NCBI GenBank assembly: GCA_963693365.1
Contig: CAVNZM010000002.1
Span: 10,292,001-10,356,000, forward strand
Length of the DNA: 64,000 bases
Direction of reading: 5' to 3'
DNA from: Amoebidium appalachense
Lineage: Eukaryota > Ichthyosporea
Each line of letters opens with the position of its first letter. The first letter of the stretch is position 1. Under the pieces are notes generated by a model, which was given only the letters and a program-made list of their open reading frames with translations, was not told the origin of the DNA and searched no databases. Both the position numbers and the translations under genes were made by a program. Shown piece after piece: positions 11,715-26,601 of this stretch.

Positions 11715-12895
11715 GGGGGGGTCATTCACCCCTAGGGAAACCAACTTTCAATAATCATTTTATAAAAAAACATCAAAGCGGCATCCACTCTGCCCAGGAC
11801 GCCTTTGCTTCACATCCCGAAATATACTTTTCATCATACAGTCACCGATAAAGAACTCGCACACAAAATCCGATAAAGAATTTTAAAAAAAATGAATATT
11901 CAAAAAAATGAAAGGAATGTCCGTAAATTCCGCGACTTCTCACCAAAAAGAATAATCCATATCTACCAAACCGCGTGAGGGTAGCGGTAAAAATCATCAA
12001 AGGTCGACATTTGGCCTTCCCCGCCTACTCAACGTACCCAACAAACACAGCTTAAAAAAAAAAAACTCCAAAAACCCACAGATAAAAGTGAAGCCTGACA
12101 ACCAACCGATGACGTCATCACATCCAATCGCAGCCATTTTTTGTTCAACCCTGTGAACTTGCGCTGCCGCCCCCCCCCCCCCCCCCCCCCCCCCCTCCCG
12201 CCCCCACCCTTACCGCTCACGGGCGGTGTGAAGTCGCACCAAAACCAAAACCAAAGCAAAGGAAACGACCCCCCCCCCCCCCCCCCCAAACTCCTTTAAA
12301 ATCTACCCTCTCCTCCTCCCCTTCCCCTCCGGGTGAATAGTTATGTCGACTTCATGCTTATACAATTAACTAGGCGAAGTCCCGCCACCACCGCGCCAAG
12401 AGCGGTAAAACATTGTGCGTGCGCTATACGAAAAAGAGTGCCATTATGCTTTTATACCAGAATTACCATCGCTACTGTATACGAGCTTTAGTAGTGTGCC
12501 ACACGTGCATCTCAACGCTTCCGTCTGTTCGTTTATGCATAGCTGTTAGCTTTATACACGGGAGGATAAAAACACTCCCAAGCTTAAATGTGCAAAACCA
12601 TGCTCATAGATTTTAACAACAACCCCCCCCCCCCTCTTCCTTCCCACAAACGCACCTACACGCTCAAGCGGCATCCGAGTAAGGGTTAAAGAAGACTAAA
12701 AAAACGCAAAATTTAAACTGTGATCAGTTTATCGAGCATTATCATTAAATCCCCACCTACCCACCCCCCCATCACGTACTCATCAATTCCGACTTTTGGT
12801 CGTAAATTCGCTTCCAACCGTCCACCACCAACGGACATTCAGCCCCATTCCATCTCTCTCCGCCTACATCCAACCATCCGCCTATCCCGTCCGCC
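9351..12895. other. Intergenic DNA with microsatellites
   Basis: (AC)n at 9949-10034, G-rich tracts at 10480-10522, 10729-10960 and 11210-11224, (GT)/(TGG)n then poly-G at 11596-11720, and poly-C at 12170-12195 and 12269-12287. The rest (for example 9480-9940, 11230-11560, 11740-12160 and 12290-12890) is unique-looking DNA with no ORF I can support. The longest minus-strand frame across 10277-11188 is held open by poly-G/poly-C. Confidence 0.6.
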
Positions 12896-13206
12896 TCACA
12901 AATTCATGACCTGCTGCAAATCCTCGACGCTAATCAGAGGGTGGTGGGCCCGGCTCACCATCATGTCCCGCAGCCGCTGCGCCTCGGCAGGGGAGATATA
13001 CGTGGACGGTAAAACCTCTGATTCCGGCTGCGAAAGTTGGGGGTGGGGGGGTTCAAGGGGGAACATGATGACAATGACCCCCAGAGGCACGTGATTGGTG
13101 GGGCATCGCTGCAGGGAGAGGGAGGCACGTGTGCGGAGGATGGCGCCGTTCTTGCGCACGAGATTCAGGTCGCACACACAGGCCTGTGTGCCTCCTGACC
13201 GGTAGC

Positions 13207-13284
<78 letters not shown>

Positions 13285-13326
13285 GGTGAAGGCGTGTGTG
13301 TTTGTCACAGTTTGTGGGTGAGCAAA

Positions 13327-13413
<87 letters not shown>

Positions 13414-13788
13414 TGGGGGAAAGGGGGGGGGGGAGAGAGGGGGGGGGGGGGGGGGGGGGAGGGGTCAGCTGCTGAAGTTTCCATACACGGGAACTCCCAA
13501 GGGGGGAACCGATTTACATGATCATGGGGTTCGAAGTTTTTTTTGCGCATCTTGTGCGAGCGTGCATGCACATTCATGCTAGTGTCAGGGCTATTTATGT
13601 CTATCTCGAGGGTATGTGACTGACATCGGTTGCACACACGTGAGTGCATTTGTGAGGCCCCGCAGTGGTGTTGGGGAGGAGAGTCGCAGAGGGAGACTGG
13701 GGGGGGGGGGGGGGGGGGGGGAAGGGGGGAGACAGGCAGAGAGAAGTAGGAGGGGGGGGGGGGGAGGGGGGGGGGGAGTGAGGAGAGA

Positions 13789-13837
<49 letters not shown>

Positions 13838-15570
13838 GGGGGGGGGGGGGGGCAAATACAGGAGGTGAGAGGGTGGGAGATAGAGAGAAAAGGAGAGAGG
13901 GGGGGGGGGGGGGGAGGGGGGTAAGGGGATCGGAGGGAGAGCGAGACACAAGGGAGAGGGAGAGATAGCACTCAACCACCCATCTGCACCTGCAGATTTT
14001 GCGAAAACAGCACAAACACGGAGGAGAGAATGGGGGTGGGAGGGCAGAAACTGGATAGAAGACGATAAAGCCAGAAAGAGGGGGAGAGGGCTGGTGTCGA
14101 GTTACATAGACTGCATTGAAAAACAGGCGAAATACGCACAGTGCACTCTCAGGACAGCAGTGGGAGATCGAAAGGCGGAGGGGAAGGGAGGGAGGGAGGG
14201 ACGGGGGGGGAGGGGGGAGGGGGGGGGGGGAGGGAGGATGTATGCATTATAGGGTTGTAATTATAGGAGTGGTGACATACAAATGACAAAAAACTAGTGT
14301 CAGAAACCATACCAAACTACAAGAACAAGAAAAAAAGTGTAAGCAAGGACACTTAGGGGTGGGGGTGGTGTGTGTGTTTGTGTGTTTGTGAGTATGAGTG
14401 TGTGTGTGTGTGTTTGTGTGTTTGTGAGTATGAGTGTGTGTGTGTGTGTTTGTGTGTTTGTGAGTATGAGTGTGTGTGTGTGTGTTTGTGCGTGTGGGGA
14501 AAGGGGCGGACAGACAACCAGATGCGGGACACAAGCAAAAGCACCCCGTTACCGCACCACACTCAAAATGCCTGCAAACGACAAAAAATATTTATAACCC
14601 CATGTTTCTTTTTATAGTAGTATACCTGGATGCCCGGGCCGGTGTAGAATGCGTGCAGGTCCTTGTCTGGCAGGAACTCATGGATGTATCTGTTGCGCAA
14701 CAGCTCCTCCCGGGTGTAGCCCAGGATGTGTGCCAGCTGGTCGGACACAGTCGCTATCTGCCCACTGCGACGCACAACCATGCCTGGGAGGGGGAGGGGG
14801 AGGGGAGCGAGGGAGAGGGGGGGGGGGGGGGGGGGGGGGGAGGGGGGACGGGAGTTAGAATGTGTTACAGAGTACGGAAACATACAACGCCAACGTACGG
14901 ATAAGGAGGAGGGAGGGGCGCCCGCGGAGCGGGGGGGGGGGGGAGGGGGGGGAAGGGGGGAAGGAATAAAGAGAGAAAAGAGGGGAGAAGGGGAGGGGGG
15001 TAAAAAAAGAGGGGGGATTGTGTGTGTGTGTGTGTGTGTGTTATGTGTACATGTGTGTGCGGGCATGTGTGAGTTTGTGCGTACGCATGCGTGCCCGCAC
15101 GTAAAAGTGCCGTGTGTGAGCACGGGGGTGCAGGGAGGGTGTGAGTGAGTGTGAGTGTGAGTGTGAGTGGTGGTTGTGGGGGGGATATGTTTCGCGGTAC
15201 GATGGGGGTGGGCAAGACGGAAATGTTTTTAAAAAAAGCTATTCGCATGCAGCCACATGCAGACAACCACCCAAGCAAACCCCTAGTTTTCTTTATCCTC
15301 ATGAGCCAATCGATCGATCCGTCACTTGCCTCACCCACTCAGACACACAGGCACATGTACAAGAACAGGCAGACAAGAGCACACACATGCAGGCCACCAC
15401 CACGAATACAACCGGCACCAGCACCCCGAAAAACTCTGCCCTGTGATTGGTGGAACGGCTGCCGAGAGTAACTCATTGTCGTGGTGTATGGCTGTAATCC
15501 ACACATGCACCTACATAAAGCCGTTGCATAGATGTACAGCCCAAAATACTCTTCCCTCTCTCCCTCCCTC

Positions 15571-15609
<39 letters not shown>

Positions 15610-16016
15610 AACAGCACCACCAGACACTTATAACAACCCACACCACCGCAACTTGCAAAACAATACAGCCCACCACCGCCACCTCGCCATCTGCCCGCAT
15701 CCACCACCCAAACGGCACCTTCTTCTTCAGAATCTCCAACACAAACACCCAGTCAACATTGCACCCACACATGCACACACCCAACACAAGCACACCAGTA
15801 CAACACCTACATCTACCCACCCTCCCTTTAGCCAACCACGCCTCACTCTCCCACCTGTTCCCAACCACCATGCTTCACACACCCACGCACATGCACGCGT
15901 GCACACACATCTACCCACCCAGCCTTTCCCGTCCACACACCGACCGATTGGCACAACACCTACACACACCATACCCACCTACCCATGCACCCGTTCCTCA
16001 CCCACTCCCACCCCCT

Positions 16017-16048
<32 letters not shown>

Positions 16049-17528
16049 TTCCCCCAAATCACACATGCACTAACCCATCCGCCCCTCCATCCCACATACC
16101 AGGCAGGGTAAGGATGGTCATGTACTTGCGCGCGCTCAGCAGCAGCCTCTCGAAGCTCTGCGTGATGGTGACCAAATCCTTGTAGTCCAGGGTAAGCAGC
16201 GTCTCCATAAACTCGTTGCGGAACGGCACCAGCGCCGCCTCAATATCGTCCAGCTGCTCCCTGCTCACGCGCACCTTAATGTACTCGTGCAGGTTAAGGG
16301 CCCCCTGGTAGTAGCGCAAAAGACTGTTTGCACTCAGCACCGCTGTCGCCTGGTCCGGGTTCATCTCCATCGCCTGGTGCTGAATCTTCTCCGTGAACGC
16401 AACGAGCCGCGCATTGTCCACCCCGCCAAAGGACTCCGCGAGGTTGGGCGGGTCCGCCGCCGCGTTGAGTTCGGCCGTGTTGATACCAAACCCACCGCAC
16501 ACCCATTCGTCAATGAGCCCCGCCTGCTTCCTACTGTTTGCACCACCCAGGTTCATACCGGGCATGGGTCCATCGGGCCCGTGTCCCCCCGGGGCGCTTC
16601 CCCCGTTGCTCATGTCCTCGCGGCGGAGATCGTTGCCACCATGGTCCGAGTCACCCATCCCTTGCTCCATGCCGCTCTCGGTGCCTGAAGGGCTTAGGGT
16701 GCTTGCTGGACGCGCAGGAATACCCTCCCTCTCACGTTGCATTCTGAGCCCCTGTGCAGGTGGAACGGAAAAAAACATCAGCAAGGGTTCTCTTAGACTA
16801 TCTTACAAGATCATTTCACGTGGTTGCTGTTGGCAAGAAAGCCTCTCTCTATGGACATTTGTTCTTCGTTGCAGTAGCCGTAATACCGGGGACGTTTCAA
16901 AGCACACACATTAGATAAGAGCCACATCACTATGCAGTTCGTTATGGTCAAAAAGAAGGGGGAGGAGTGCTTTCAGGGTTTCTGTCTGGGTGGTGGTTCA
17001 CGTGCCCGAGCAAAACATGGTTGACAGATGTATTCACAACCCAAACAACACTCCCACCCACTTAACCACCTAGCCACATGCACACACACACCCCACCCCT
17101 GACCTTTCAAAAACTTTCCGTCCTCCGCTCCATCTTCTCATCCCCTAGCACTAGTCAAACAAAACAAAACGACAAGCCTTCGAGGCCGTGTACAAGGAAC
17201 CCAACACTGCTTTCCTACTACCTCTCTCTCTCCCCTCCCTCTTCTCAACCCCACAACCCTCCCTACCGCCCTTCTTCCTCTTGCTTACCTGGTGAAACTG
17301 GCCGATTTCGCTCCGCAGCTTGCGAAACAGAACATGCAAGTCATCCTCTTCATCACGGCACAAGTGTGCTATGTTTCTCTTGCGGCAACGGCTGCACGGC
17401 CGGTCAGCATCGCACATTAAATGGGAACGGTGGCAGTAAACACAAGCCTTGGCCACGCGCCTCCTGCGGTCGGCCTTCTTCCCCTTTTCCCCCTTCTCCC
17501 CCTTCTCGGGTTTCTCCTTGTCGGCCAT
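12896..17528 (-). CDS. Zn2Cys6 zinc-cluster and PAS-domain transcription factor (ERT1/AcuK/RDS2-like)
   Basis: Four exons on the minus strand: 17528-17289, 16751-16100, 14783-14626 and 13183-12896 (stop). All three junctions close in phase, giving about 445 residues, close to fungal ERT1/AcuK size. After a Lys-rich start, residues 29-57 form a binuclear zinc cluster: Cys29, 32, 39, 45, 48 and 57 (CX2CX6CX5CX2CX8C), with the family-typical [14 protein letters not shown] and HLCRDE. A 217-residue middle follows, Gly/Met-rich and then helical. Residues about 299-400 are PAS-like ([20 protein letters not shown], then NLVRKNG), as in ERT1. In fungi such proteins bind DNA and control gluconeogenic genes; the target here is unknown. 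The start at 17528 is chosen because the zinc cluster follows soon after and the upstream in-frame sequence looks like leader. A TATATA-like site lies near 17623. This family outside fungi is noteworthy. Confidence 0.86.
13210..13480. repeat. (GT)n microsatellites and G run in intron 3 of the zinc-cluster gene
   Basis: (GT)n at about 13210-13281 and again at 13331-13402, separated by a short unique block, then poly-G from about 13417. On the coding strand this is (CA)n/poly-C. The first tract begins about 27 bp from the exon-4 acceptor. Confidence 0.9.
13690..14236. repeat. Poly-G and (GA)n in intron 3
   Basis: G runs at about 13700-13722, 13754-13774, 13829-13851, 13900-13920 and 14220-14236, with (GA)n at 13787-13826. 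It is intronic, with no coding content on either strand. Confidence 0.85.
14371..14490 (+). repeat. 36-bp GT-rich tandem repeat
   Basis: The interruption GAGTATGAG falls at 14390, 14426 and 14462 within GT/GTTT DNA, so the repeat unit is 36 bp and is present about three times. It lies in intron 3 of the zinc-cluster gene. Confidence 0.9.
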
Positions 17529-20014
<2,486 letters not shown>

Positions 20015-20158
20015 CATGAATCCGTGCTGTGCCCCACAAATTTCAGAACACTGTCCATAATATAATCCTTCTCTTTTAATTAAGAAAGATGTACCGTTAA
20101 GTCTTCCAGGAATTCCGTCTATTTTCACTCCTAATGCTGGTACTGCTCAACTGTGTAG
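20015..20158 (-). pseudogene. cox2: Nuclear copy of mitochondrial cox2 fragment (NUMT)
   Basis: 48 in-frame codons on the minus strand match the CuA-domain end of cytochrome c oxidase subunit II. It opens with [20 protein letters not shown] and ends with [18 protein letters not shown]. The CuA ligand set visible in this region (Cys, Glu, Cys, His and Met of the [12 protein letters not shown] motif) is intact. The W of LHSW is encoded by TGA, so the source used a mitochondrial code with TGA as Trp. A nuclear-expressed gene would stop there. Codon use is AT-rich. The match begins and ends abruptly at G/C-rich simple sequence, with (CT)n on one side and C-rich DNA on the other. It is a relocated mitochondrial fragment, not a functional gene. 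Confidence 0.93.
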
Positions 20159-20160
20159 CT

Positions 20161-20400
20161 CCCCCACCTTCTCCCCCTCCCCCTTACCCCCCCCCCCCCT
20201 CCCCCCCCCCCCCCCCCAAAAAAAAAAAAAAAAAAAAAAAAGGTTACCCCTTCCAGAACGTTCCCATACTTTCTATCCCGATTCCGTTTAAAGAAAACCC
20301 GGTCCTGCCTTGCTTTCTTGTCATTCCGATCTTGTTTACCGATTTCCCCCCCCCCCCCCCCCCCCCTCACCCCTCTGCTTCCCCTCCGTCCACCTACCCA
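20161..20400. repeat. Poly-C/poly-A and C-run tracts
   Basis: C-rich DNA at 20170-20217 runs into an A run at 20218-20241, then unique DNA, then another C run at 20346-20366. No gene is seen. Confidence 0.75.
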
Positions 20401-20442
20401 CGGGCAGAGCTAGAAGTCTCAGCTAGGCGAATTCTATAGGAC

Positions 20443-20457
20443 TATAATGATAATACA

Positions 20458-20513
<56 letters not shown>

Positions 20514-20522
20514 GATAATACA

Positions 20523-20608
<86 letters not shown>

Positions 20609-20703
20609 GGACATGTACTACATGAAGGTTTCAGCCCATCCGCCATGTCTGAACATGATTTTGTCGTTTCAGATCTGTGCTCTAGAAATTTTTCGATAAT
20701 ACA

Positions 20704-20802
<99 letters not shown>

Positions 20803-20895
20803 GGACATGTACTACATGAAGGTTTCAGCCCATCCGCCATGTCTGAACATGATTTTGTCGTTTCAGATCTGTGCTCTAGAAATTTTTCCATTTGT
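20443..20895 (+). repeat. 194-bp tandem repeat with (AC)n-(TA)n core
   Basis: The unit starts 'gataatacacaaacac', runs through (AC)n and (TA)n, and ends with a unique ~90-bp tail (starting GTGGACATGTACTACATGAA). The tail occurs near 20607 and again at 20801, 194 bp apart and nearly identical. The head occurs three times (about 20447, 20514 and 20695). This suggests recent unequal exchange or slippage at the AC tract. Confidence 0.92.
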
Positions 20896-21069
20896 ATAAA
20901 CAATCGAAGTCCTTGGTAGTCAACACACCTATCACATAGGCAGGTCGCCTACCCTAACGGGTTTGAATACCCGATTTTTTCCTCCCATTTCTGAACTGCC
21001 CCTTCAATGTGACCCCCCCTCACCTCCCCACTCCACCCTATCCCGCTCACAAGGAGAGGAGGTCCCGGG

Positions 21070-21263
21070 GGGGGGGGGGGGGGGGGGGGGGGGAGGGAGG
21101 GGGGGGGGGGGGGGGGGGGGGGGGGCAAGAGGTTGGGGAGGGTGTGTGTGCAAGCCACAGTGTGTGGTGGTGATGGTGATGATTGTGATGGTGGTGGTAG
21201 TTGGGGAGGGGGTGCGGCGGCGGCGGCGGCGGCGGGGAAGGGGGGGGGGGGGGGGGGGGGGGG
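21070..21263. repeat. Poly-G runs and GCG/GTG trinucleotides
   Basis: G runs at 21067-21125 and 21240-21263 flank (GAT/GGT)n and a short (GGC)n at about 21216-21234. The tract lies upstream of the monooxygenase-like gene. A possible splice acceptor at 21342 suggests an untranslated first exon further upstream. Confidence 0.75.
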
Positions 21264-21391
21264 ACCGGTGGAAGAATAGACAATTTTTCAGACCTGTGTT
21301 GCCACCACACTGACTGGCTAACATGAAATTATTTTCTCTGCAGGATCCCCCCGATTTGAATTTGCAGTCGATTCCCGAACCCTTTTCCACC

Positions 21392-21766
21392 ATGACCGAG
21401 CCAGCGCTACTTGCAAAAACCCCGCCAACCCCCTACTATGCAGTGGTATTTGCCAGCACAAAGAGCCCCACCGCAGGGGCTGACTACGGAGCCACGGCAG
21501 ATAGGATGGTCGAGTTGGCGGCACAGCAGCCAGGTGGGAATCGAGATATACCGGGGATATCAATGTTTAAAGCTTGGGATATACCAGTAATAATACACCG
21601 GGGATATAGCAGTATTAGAGAAGAAATATACCAATATACCGGAAAGGTGTACGTAGCATGATGATATGAAGACGCGTGTGACATGTGGCGCGCTAGGGAA
21701 GCTTGCATGGGGTGGTATTACCTGGGCTAAAGTCATGAAAAGGTGAAGGTGGAGATGGGGGAGCGA

Positions 21767-21803
<37 letters not shown>

Positions 21804-21945
21804 GGGGGCAGTCCCTTGTGCTGTTGGCTTCACTTACCATCCCCCCTCCCCCCTCACCCCCACCCCCCCGCCTCCCCCTCCCCTACTCAAAGTTCACATG
21901 TGCAGTGGCATTCCTTATCTCATTTTTCGTGTTTGGCACAAAGTG

Positions 21946-22015
<70 letters not shown>

Positions 22016-22107
22016 ATACACAGCACACGTACACCCCCCCCACACACACATACACAACACACGTACACACACGCATGCATACACACGCGCGTGCCCGCGC
22101 ACGCGCA

Positions 22108-22138
<31 letters not shown>

Positions 22139-22362
22139 CCGTGACCATAGGATTTCTCGGCATCGACTCCGCAAGGGGAAGTGATGGGCTCGGAATCACT
22201 GTTTCCTATTGGCGGTCTGAGAAGGACATTTTGAGGTGGAAAATGAATGCAGAACACACGATCGCACGTGAAATGGGCCGGGAAAAGTGGTATTTAGGAT
22301 ACACCCTACGTGTGGCCAAGGTCGAGAGGGCGTATGACTGGTCCTTTCAGCAGCCAGAGTAG
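21392..22362 (+). CDS. Antibiotic-biosynthesis-monooxygenase-like (ABM, dimeric alpha/beta barrel) protein
   Basis: Two exons, 21392-21533 and 22151-22362, join in phase 1 to give 117 residues, the usual size of small single-domain ABM proteins. Near the start is YYAVVFASTK (first beta strand). The C-terminal part carries the family signature FLGIDSAR, GLGITVSYWRSEKDILRW, then AEHTIAREMGREKWY and the final strand YTLRVAKVERAYDW. Such proteins form dimeric ferredoxin-like barrels, and some act on small aromatics or haem. The substrate of this subgroup (similar to bacterial YqjZ-like proteins) is not established. The start is chosen for its CCACC-ATG context and because translation upstream adds no domain sequence. 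The intron contains a G run, a C run and CA repeats. The C-terminus is short, with no membrane segment or targeting peptide. Confidence 0.85.
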
Positions 22363-22814
22363 ACACCTAATGTTACCGCGTAATTTGAACAGCCGGACTG
22401 GTTGATTTTCAATTTATGTAGCCGCCACAGCGCAGACACCTTAGGCTATATGCATTAGCTATATGCATTTCGCTAATTTGGGCCACACGGTGGATTGGTT
22501 TTATGCTTTCCACCGCCAAGGGGCGAGCGGTTATGGGCAACCACCGCTTTTGTTGAATGGGTCTTGAGTTGGGAACTCAAGTCAGAATGACTGAAAGGCC
22601 CGTGGTGTTTGTGCAAGTACAAGACGAAAGCTATCGCGAAATACCGTGAAAATTACCGTGAATTTTTGAGCGATTTGCACGGTATATAGGCAACATCATC
22701 GATGCAAGCAATGGAGCCCCAGAAGGGAGGGGATGGAGATGACGTGCTTGTGGTTGCCATTTTTGGAGGGGTAACGCAGAAGTGGGGGCAACCCCCTCCT
22801 CCTCTCCCCCCCTC

Positions 22815-22867
<53 letters not shown>

Positions 22868-23640
22868 TCACACACACATTTTCACATACACATAACAGTC
22901 CCCCCTGGTTTTTTCTCCAGAAACCCATTATCAGCGCCTCCGCCCCTTCCTCCTCCTCCTCCCCCCCCCCCCCCCCCCCCCCCCCAGTCCGCCTGCTCTA
23001 AATTTAATTCCATTGAAATTCGGTGAATTGGGACTCACTGTTGTCGATGTGTGTTACCCGGTCATCAGTAAAGACGTGTACCTGTTTTGTAAACGTAGAG
23101 CTAGTAGAGATAGCAAAAGCCTCAGCAAGGCCCGAGGTAATATAGAACTTTTTAACCTGGGTTTGCTACGTTGATTCATAGGAACGGAAACAATGTCACC
23201 GAAAAAAAATAGTTCGAGGGCAAAAAATAAAAACAAAAAGAACAGCCAACCAAAACAATGGGCGTCAATGTCATATGTATGCATATGATCCCCCCCCCCC
23301 CCCCCCCTTCTTTTTTTTTTAAAGAATTAGAATGCTGTGCTGCTAGCTGGGCATCAAATCTAAAATCATGTGACTGTGGCACTTGCATGACGGTGCTCGT
23401 CAGTTAACATGTACTCTTTGGTTTTTTTTTTTGGACGTTCGAAGTGCTGTACATAGCTGTATGTTCTACTTGTTGATGAGGCTCCTTAGACTAGCTTATA
23501 TATATTTGTGTATTTTTTCGTATTCGGATTTAAATTTGCAAATCTTCCTTTGCTGCTTCTTTTCTTTCTCGTTCAAGGGCTTTTTAATTTAAACATAATA
23601 TTTTGAACATGATACTTTCTTTTGTGTGTCTGTGTGTGTG

Positions 23641-23675
<35 letters not shown>

Positions 23676-24292
23676 GTGTATGTGCACGCGCATGCATATA
23701 TGTGCGCGCTCGTGTCTTGCACCGAGACAGAAGACAGTAGAGGGGAATTTCACCTAGTACTATTATTAGTCAACTCAGGGCTGTCTCCTCCCCCCCCCCT
23801 CCCCCCCCCCCCCCCCCCCCCCCCCACCGCCCTTCCCCCACCTGCAAAGCCTACTATGGGCCTCCAACTTTTTGCAACAAACTCTCACGAACGAGCTCGA
23901 CAAACAAACTCCTTATTTGGACGTCATGAGTGATCAAGCAACGTGCGCAGGGACGTCGACATGGCACAGCGGCCGCGGTACCCTTGCGCACAAGGCGCTG
24001 GGGCCGGGAAAAAAAAAAAGGGGGGGGGGGGGGGGGGGGGAATACACCGAAAAACGTTCTGGCCACCGTGCAATGTTTATTCCACGTGTATGACGGCCTT
24101 TTTAACAGTGCAAACACTCTGTGCAATGCACCAGCCAAGAAACCTCACCACGCTGAATAATTGGTGCCCAATAAACTAGATGATACAGGTCCATGCAGTT
24201 ACAGCACTTGAACAAGAACAAAATGGGTGTGAGAAGACAACACACGGTGACGTGGACATGTGCATGTGTGCATGCATCAGATTGTCGCACAT

Positions 24293-24367
<75 letters not shown>

Positions 24368-24417
24368 ATGCACTTGGCCTTATTTAACCTTCAATGTTTA
24401 ATGTTTAAAGATAAAAC
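22363..24417. other. Intergenic DNA with microsatellites
   Basis: (AC)n at 22816-22865, C runs at 22960-22985 and 23288-23307, (GT)n at 23632-23680, poly-C at 23788-23825, a G run at 24017-24040 and (AC)n at 24294-24364. 22370-22800 and 23000-23620 are unique-looking but contain no gene I can support. Confidence 0.6.
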
Positions 24418-24873
24418 TTAAACCATGCGCTTCTGCTCAAAGAATCGCTTGAGGTAGACCACCTGACCGATGGACATTGCCACCACGACGGCACACTCGA
24501 AGATGGCCCAATAGAGTACCCGGCTGTGCGTGCTCTCGTTGACTGTACGTGTGTGTGTTTTTTGTGTGCGTACGTGTGCGTACGTGTGTGTGTGCGTACG
24601 TGTGTGTGTGTGTGGATGTGTGGATGGGAGAGGTGGGGAGGATGAGGTCAGAACGAGGTGTAATAGTGGGCATGTGGAGCTATCCACAGACAACCCCCCT
24701 CCCCAAGCAGGAGCAGCGATTAACCACACGAGTAATAAGCGATTGCCTTCAGAGGGCCCAAATTGCACACACAGACATGCACGGGCACACTCCAGACAGA
24801 GCATTCCACCCATCTACCCAATCATCCTTTTACGTTCACACGCCGTCCTCCCCTCCCTCCCCCCCCCCCCCCC

Positions 24874-24910
<37 letters not shown>

Positions 24911-26507
24911 ACACACACACACCCCACACCCCACCCACCCATCGGACGCACCCACACACACACACACACACTTGCACGTACTCTGCCTGTGTGAGATCTC
25001 ACGCATGGCCATGTATGCGTTCTCCTCCCTGACCGTGTACATCTTGTTGCTGAGGTCATGCACCATGTTGTTGATCTGCTTGTGCTCTGTGTGTATATGA
25101 TGTATGCATTGAGTCAGTTTTTATCTGATATTGTGTGCATGCGTGCATGTGTGTGCATTGAGTCAATCTATTTATCTGCAGAGGCGTGGTGGCGCAGATA
25201 TCTAGATGCATGCATAGAAGCGGCACAATTGGGTATTATCTTAATTTCCATTCACTGTAGAAAATAAGGCCATCACAGACTTAGATGTACATGCATAAAA
25301 GTGTCCCCCCCCCCCCCCCCCCCCCCCCTTCCCCTCTCACCCCAAAACAAGGGAAGAGGAGAAAAAAAAAGGGGGGGGGGGGGAAACAGAAAAGCGGAGC
25401 CCATCCAATAAAGGGTCCTGCTCAAGGCCTTAAACGAACCACCGCTTCTCCCATTTTAAGTCCCGACCGAGGATGATCCGACCGAGGATTTTAGATGGCC
25501 CCAGCGCGGCCCTTGAAATCGTCGAACCAATCAAGCCATTGCGGGCATGACGTCATTTGTTAACAAAATACGCCAGAATGAGGCAATGCCCTCGATAGCT
25601 TGATTGGTTCGAGGATTTCAAGAGCCACCGAAATCCTCGATTGGGGCTTAAAATGGGAAAGGCTGTGCTTGGTTTGATCAAGACACCCCAGCCCTCAAAA
25701 TGAAGATAAATTGAAGGGGGAAAAAAAAAAAAAAAAAAAAAAACTGCTGCTGCCTGCCCCCCCCCCCCCCCCCTCCCCCTCCTCCCCCCCCCCCCCCCCC
25801 CCAAAAAAAAAAAAAAAAAAAAAATAGAAAAGAAAATACCTTCTGCGGTGTTTGCCTCGGCGGGGGCCTCGGGCTGGTTGAGGCTGTTGATGGAGAACAT
25901 GAGCTCCTTGGGCGTCATGGTCGACATCTGGTTGGAGAAGCAGATCTGGTGCCGCCCCTGAAACAGAAAAAAAGAAGGAAAGGGGGGGGGGGGGGGGGGG
26001 GGGGGAGGGGGGGGGGAGGGGGGGGAGAGAGGAAAGGAAAGGAAAAATAGGAGAAAAGGGAAAACAGAGAAAGGGAAGAGGAAGAAAACTGAAAAAGAGT
26101 AGAAAGGCAGAAAATAGAAAGAGGAAGAAAAAAGGAAAAGGGGAGACAGGAAAAAAAATGGGAGAAAGGAGGAAACAGACGAAAGGGAAGAGGGAAAAAA
26201 AGGGAAAGGAAGGAAGGGAAAAGAGAGGAAGGGGGAAGGAAAAAGGGAAAGAAGGAAAGGATGGGGAAAATAAAAGGAGAAAAACGGGGGAAGGAAGGAA
26301 GGGGAAAGGTGAAAGGGGAGAGGGGGGGGGGGGGGGGGGGGGGGGGAGATGGTCAAACACGGATGTTGTAGGGTGCGTGTGCGTGTTCGTGTTTGTGTGT
26401 GCGTGAGTGCGTTTATGTGTGTGTGTGCAGTGTGTGCGTGGGCACGCGTGTATCCGCGCACCTGCATGGGCATGCGTGTGTGTGTGTGCGTGTGTGTGTG
26501 TGTGCAT

Positions 26508-26601
<94 letters not shown>

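Noticed and set aside
14371-14490. Regular 36-bp repeat as CRISPR
   Set aside because: The repeats are contiguous with no spacers, and the sequence is GT-rich microsatellite.
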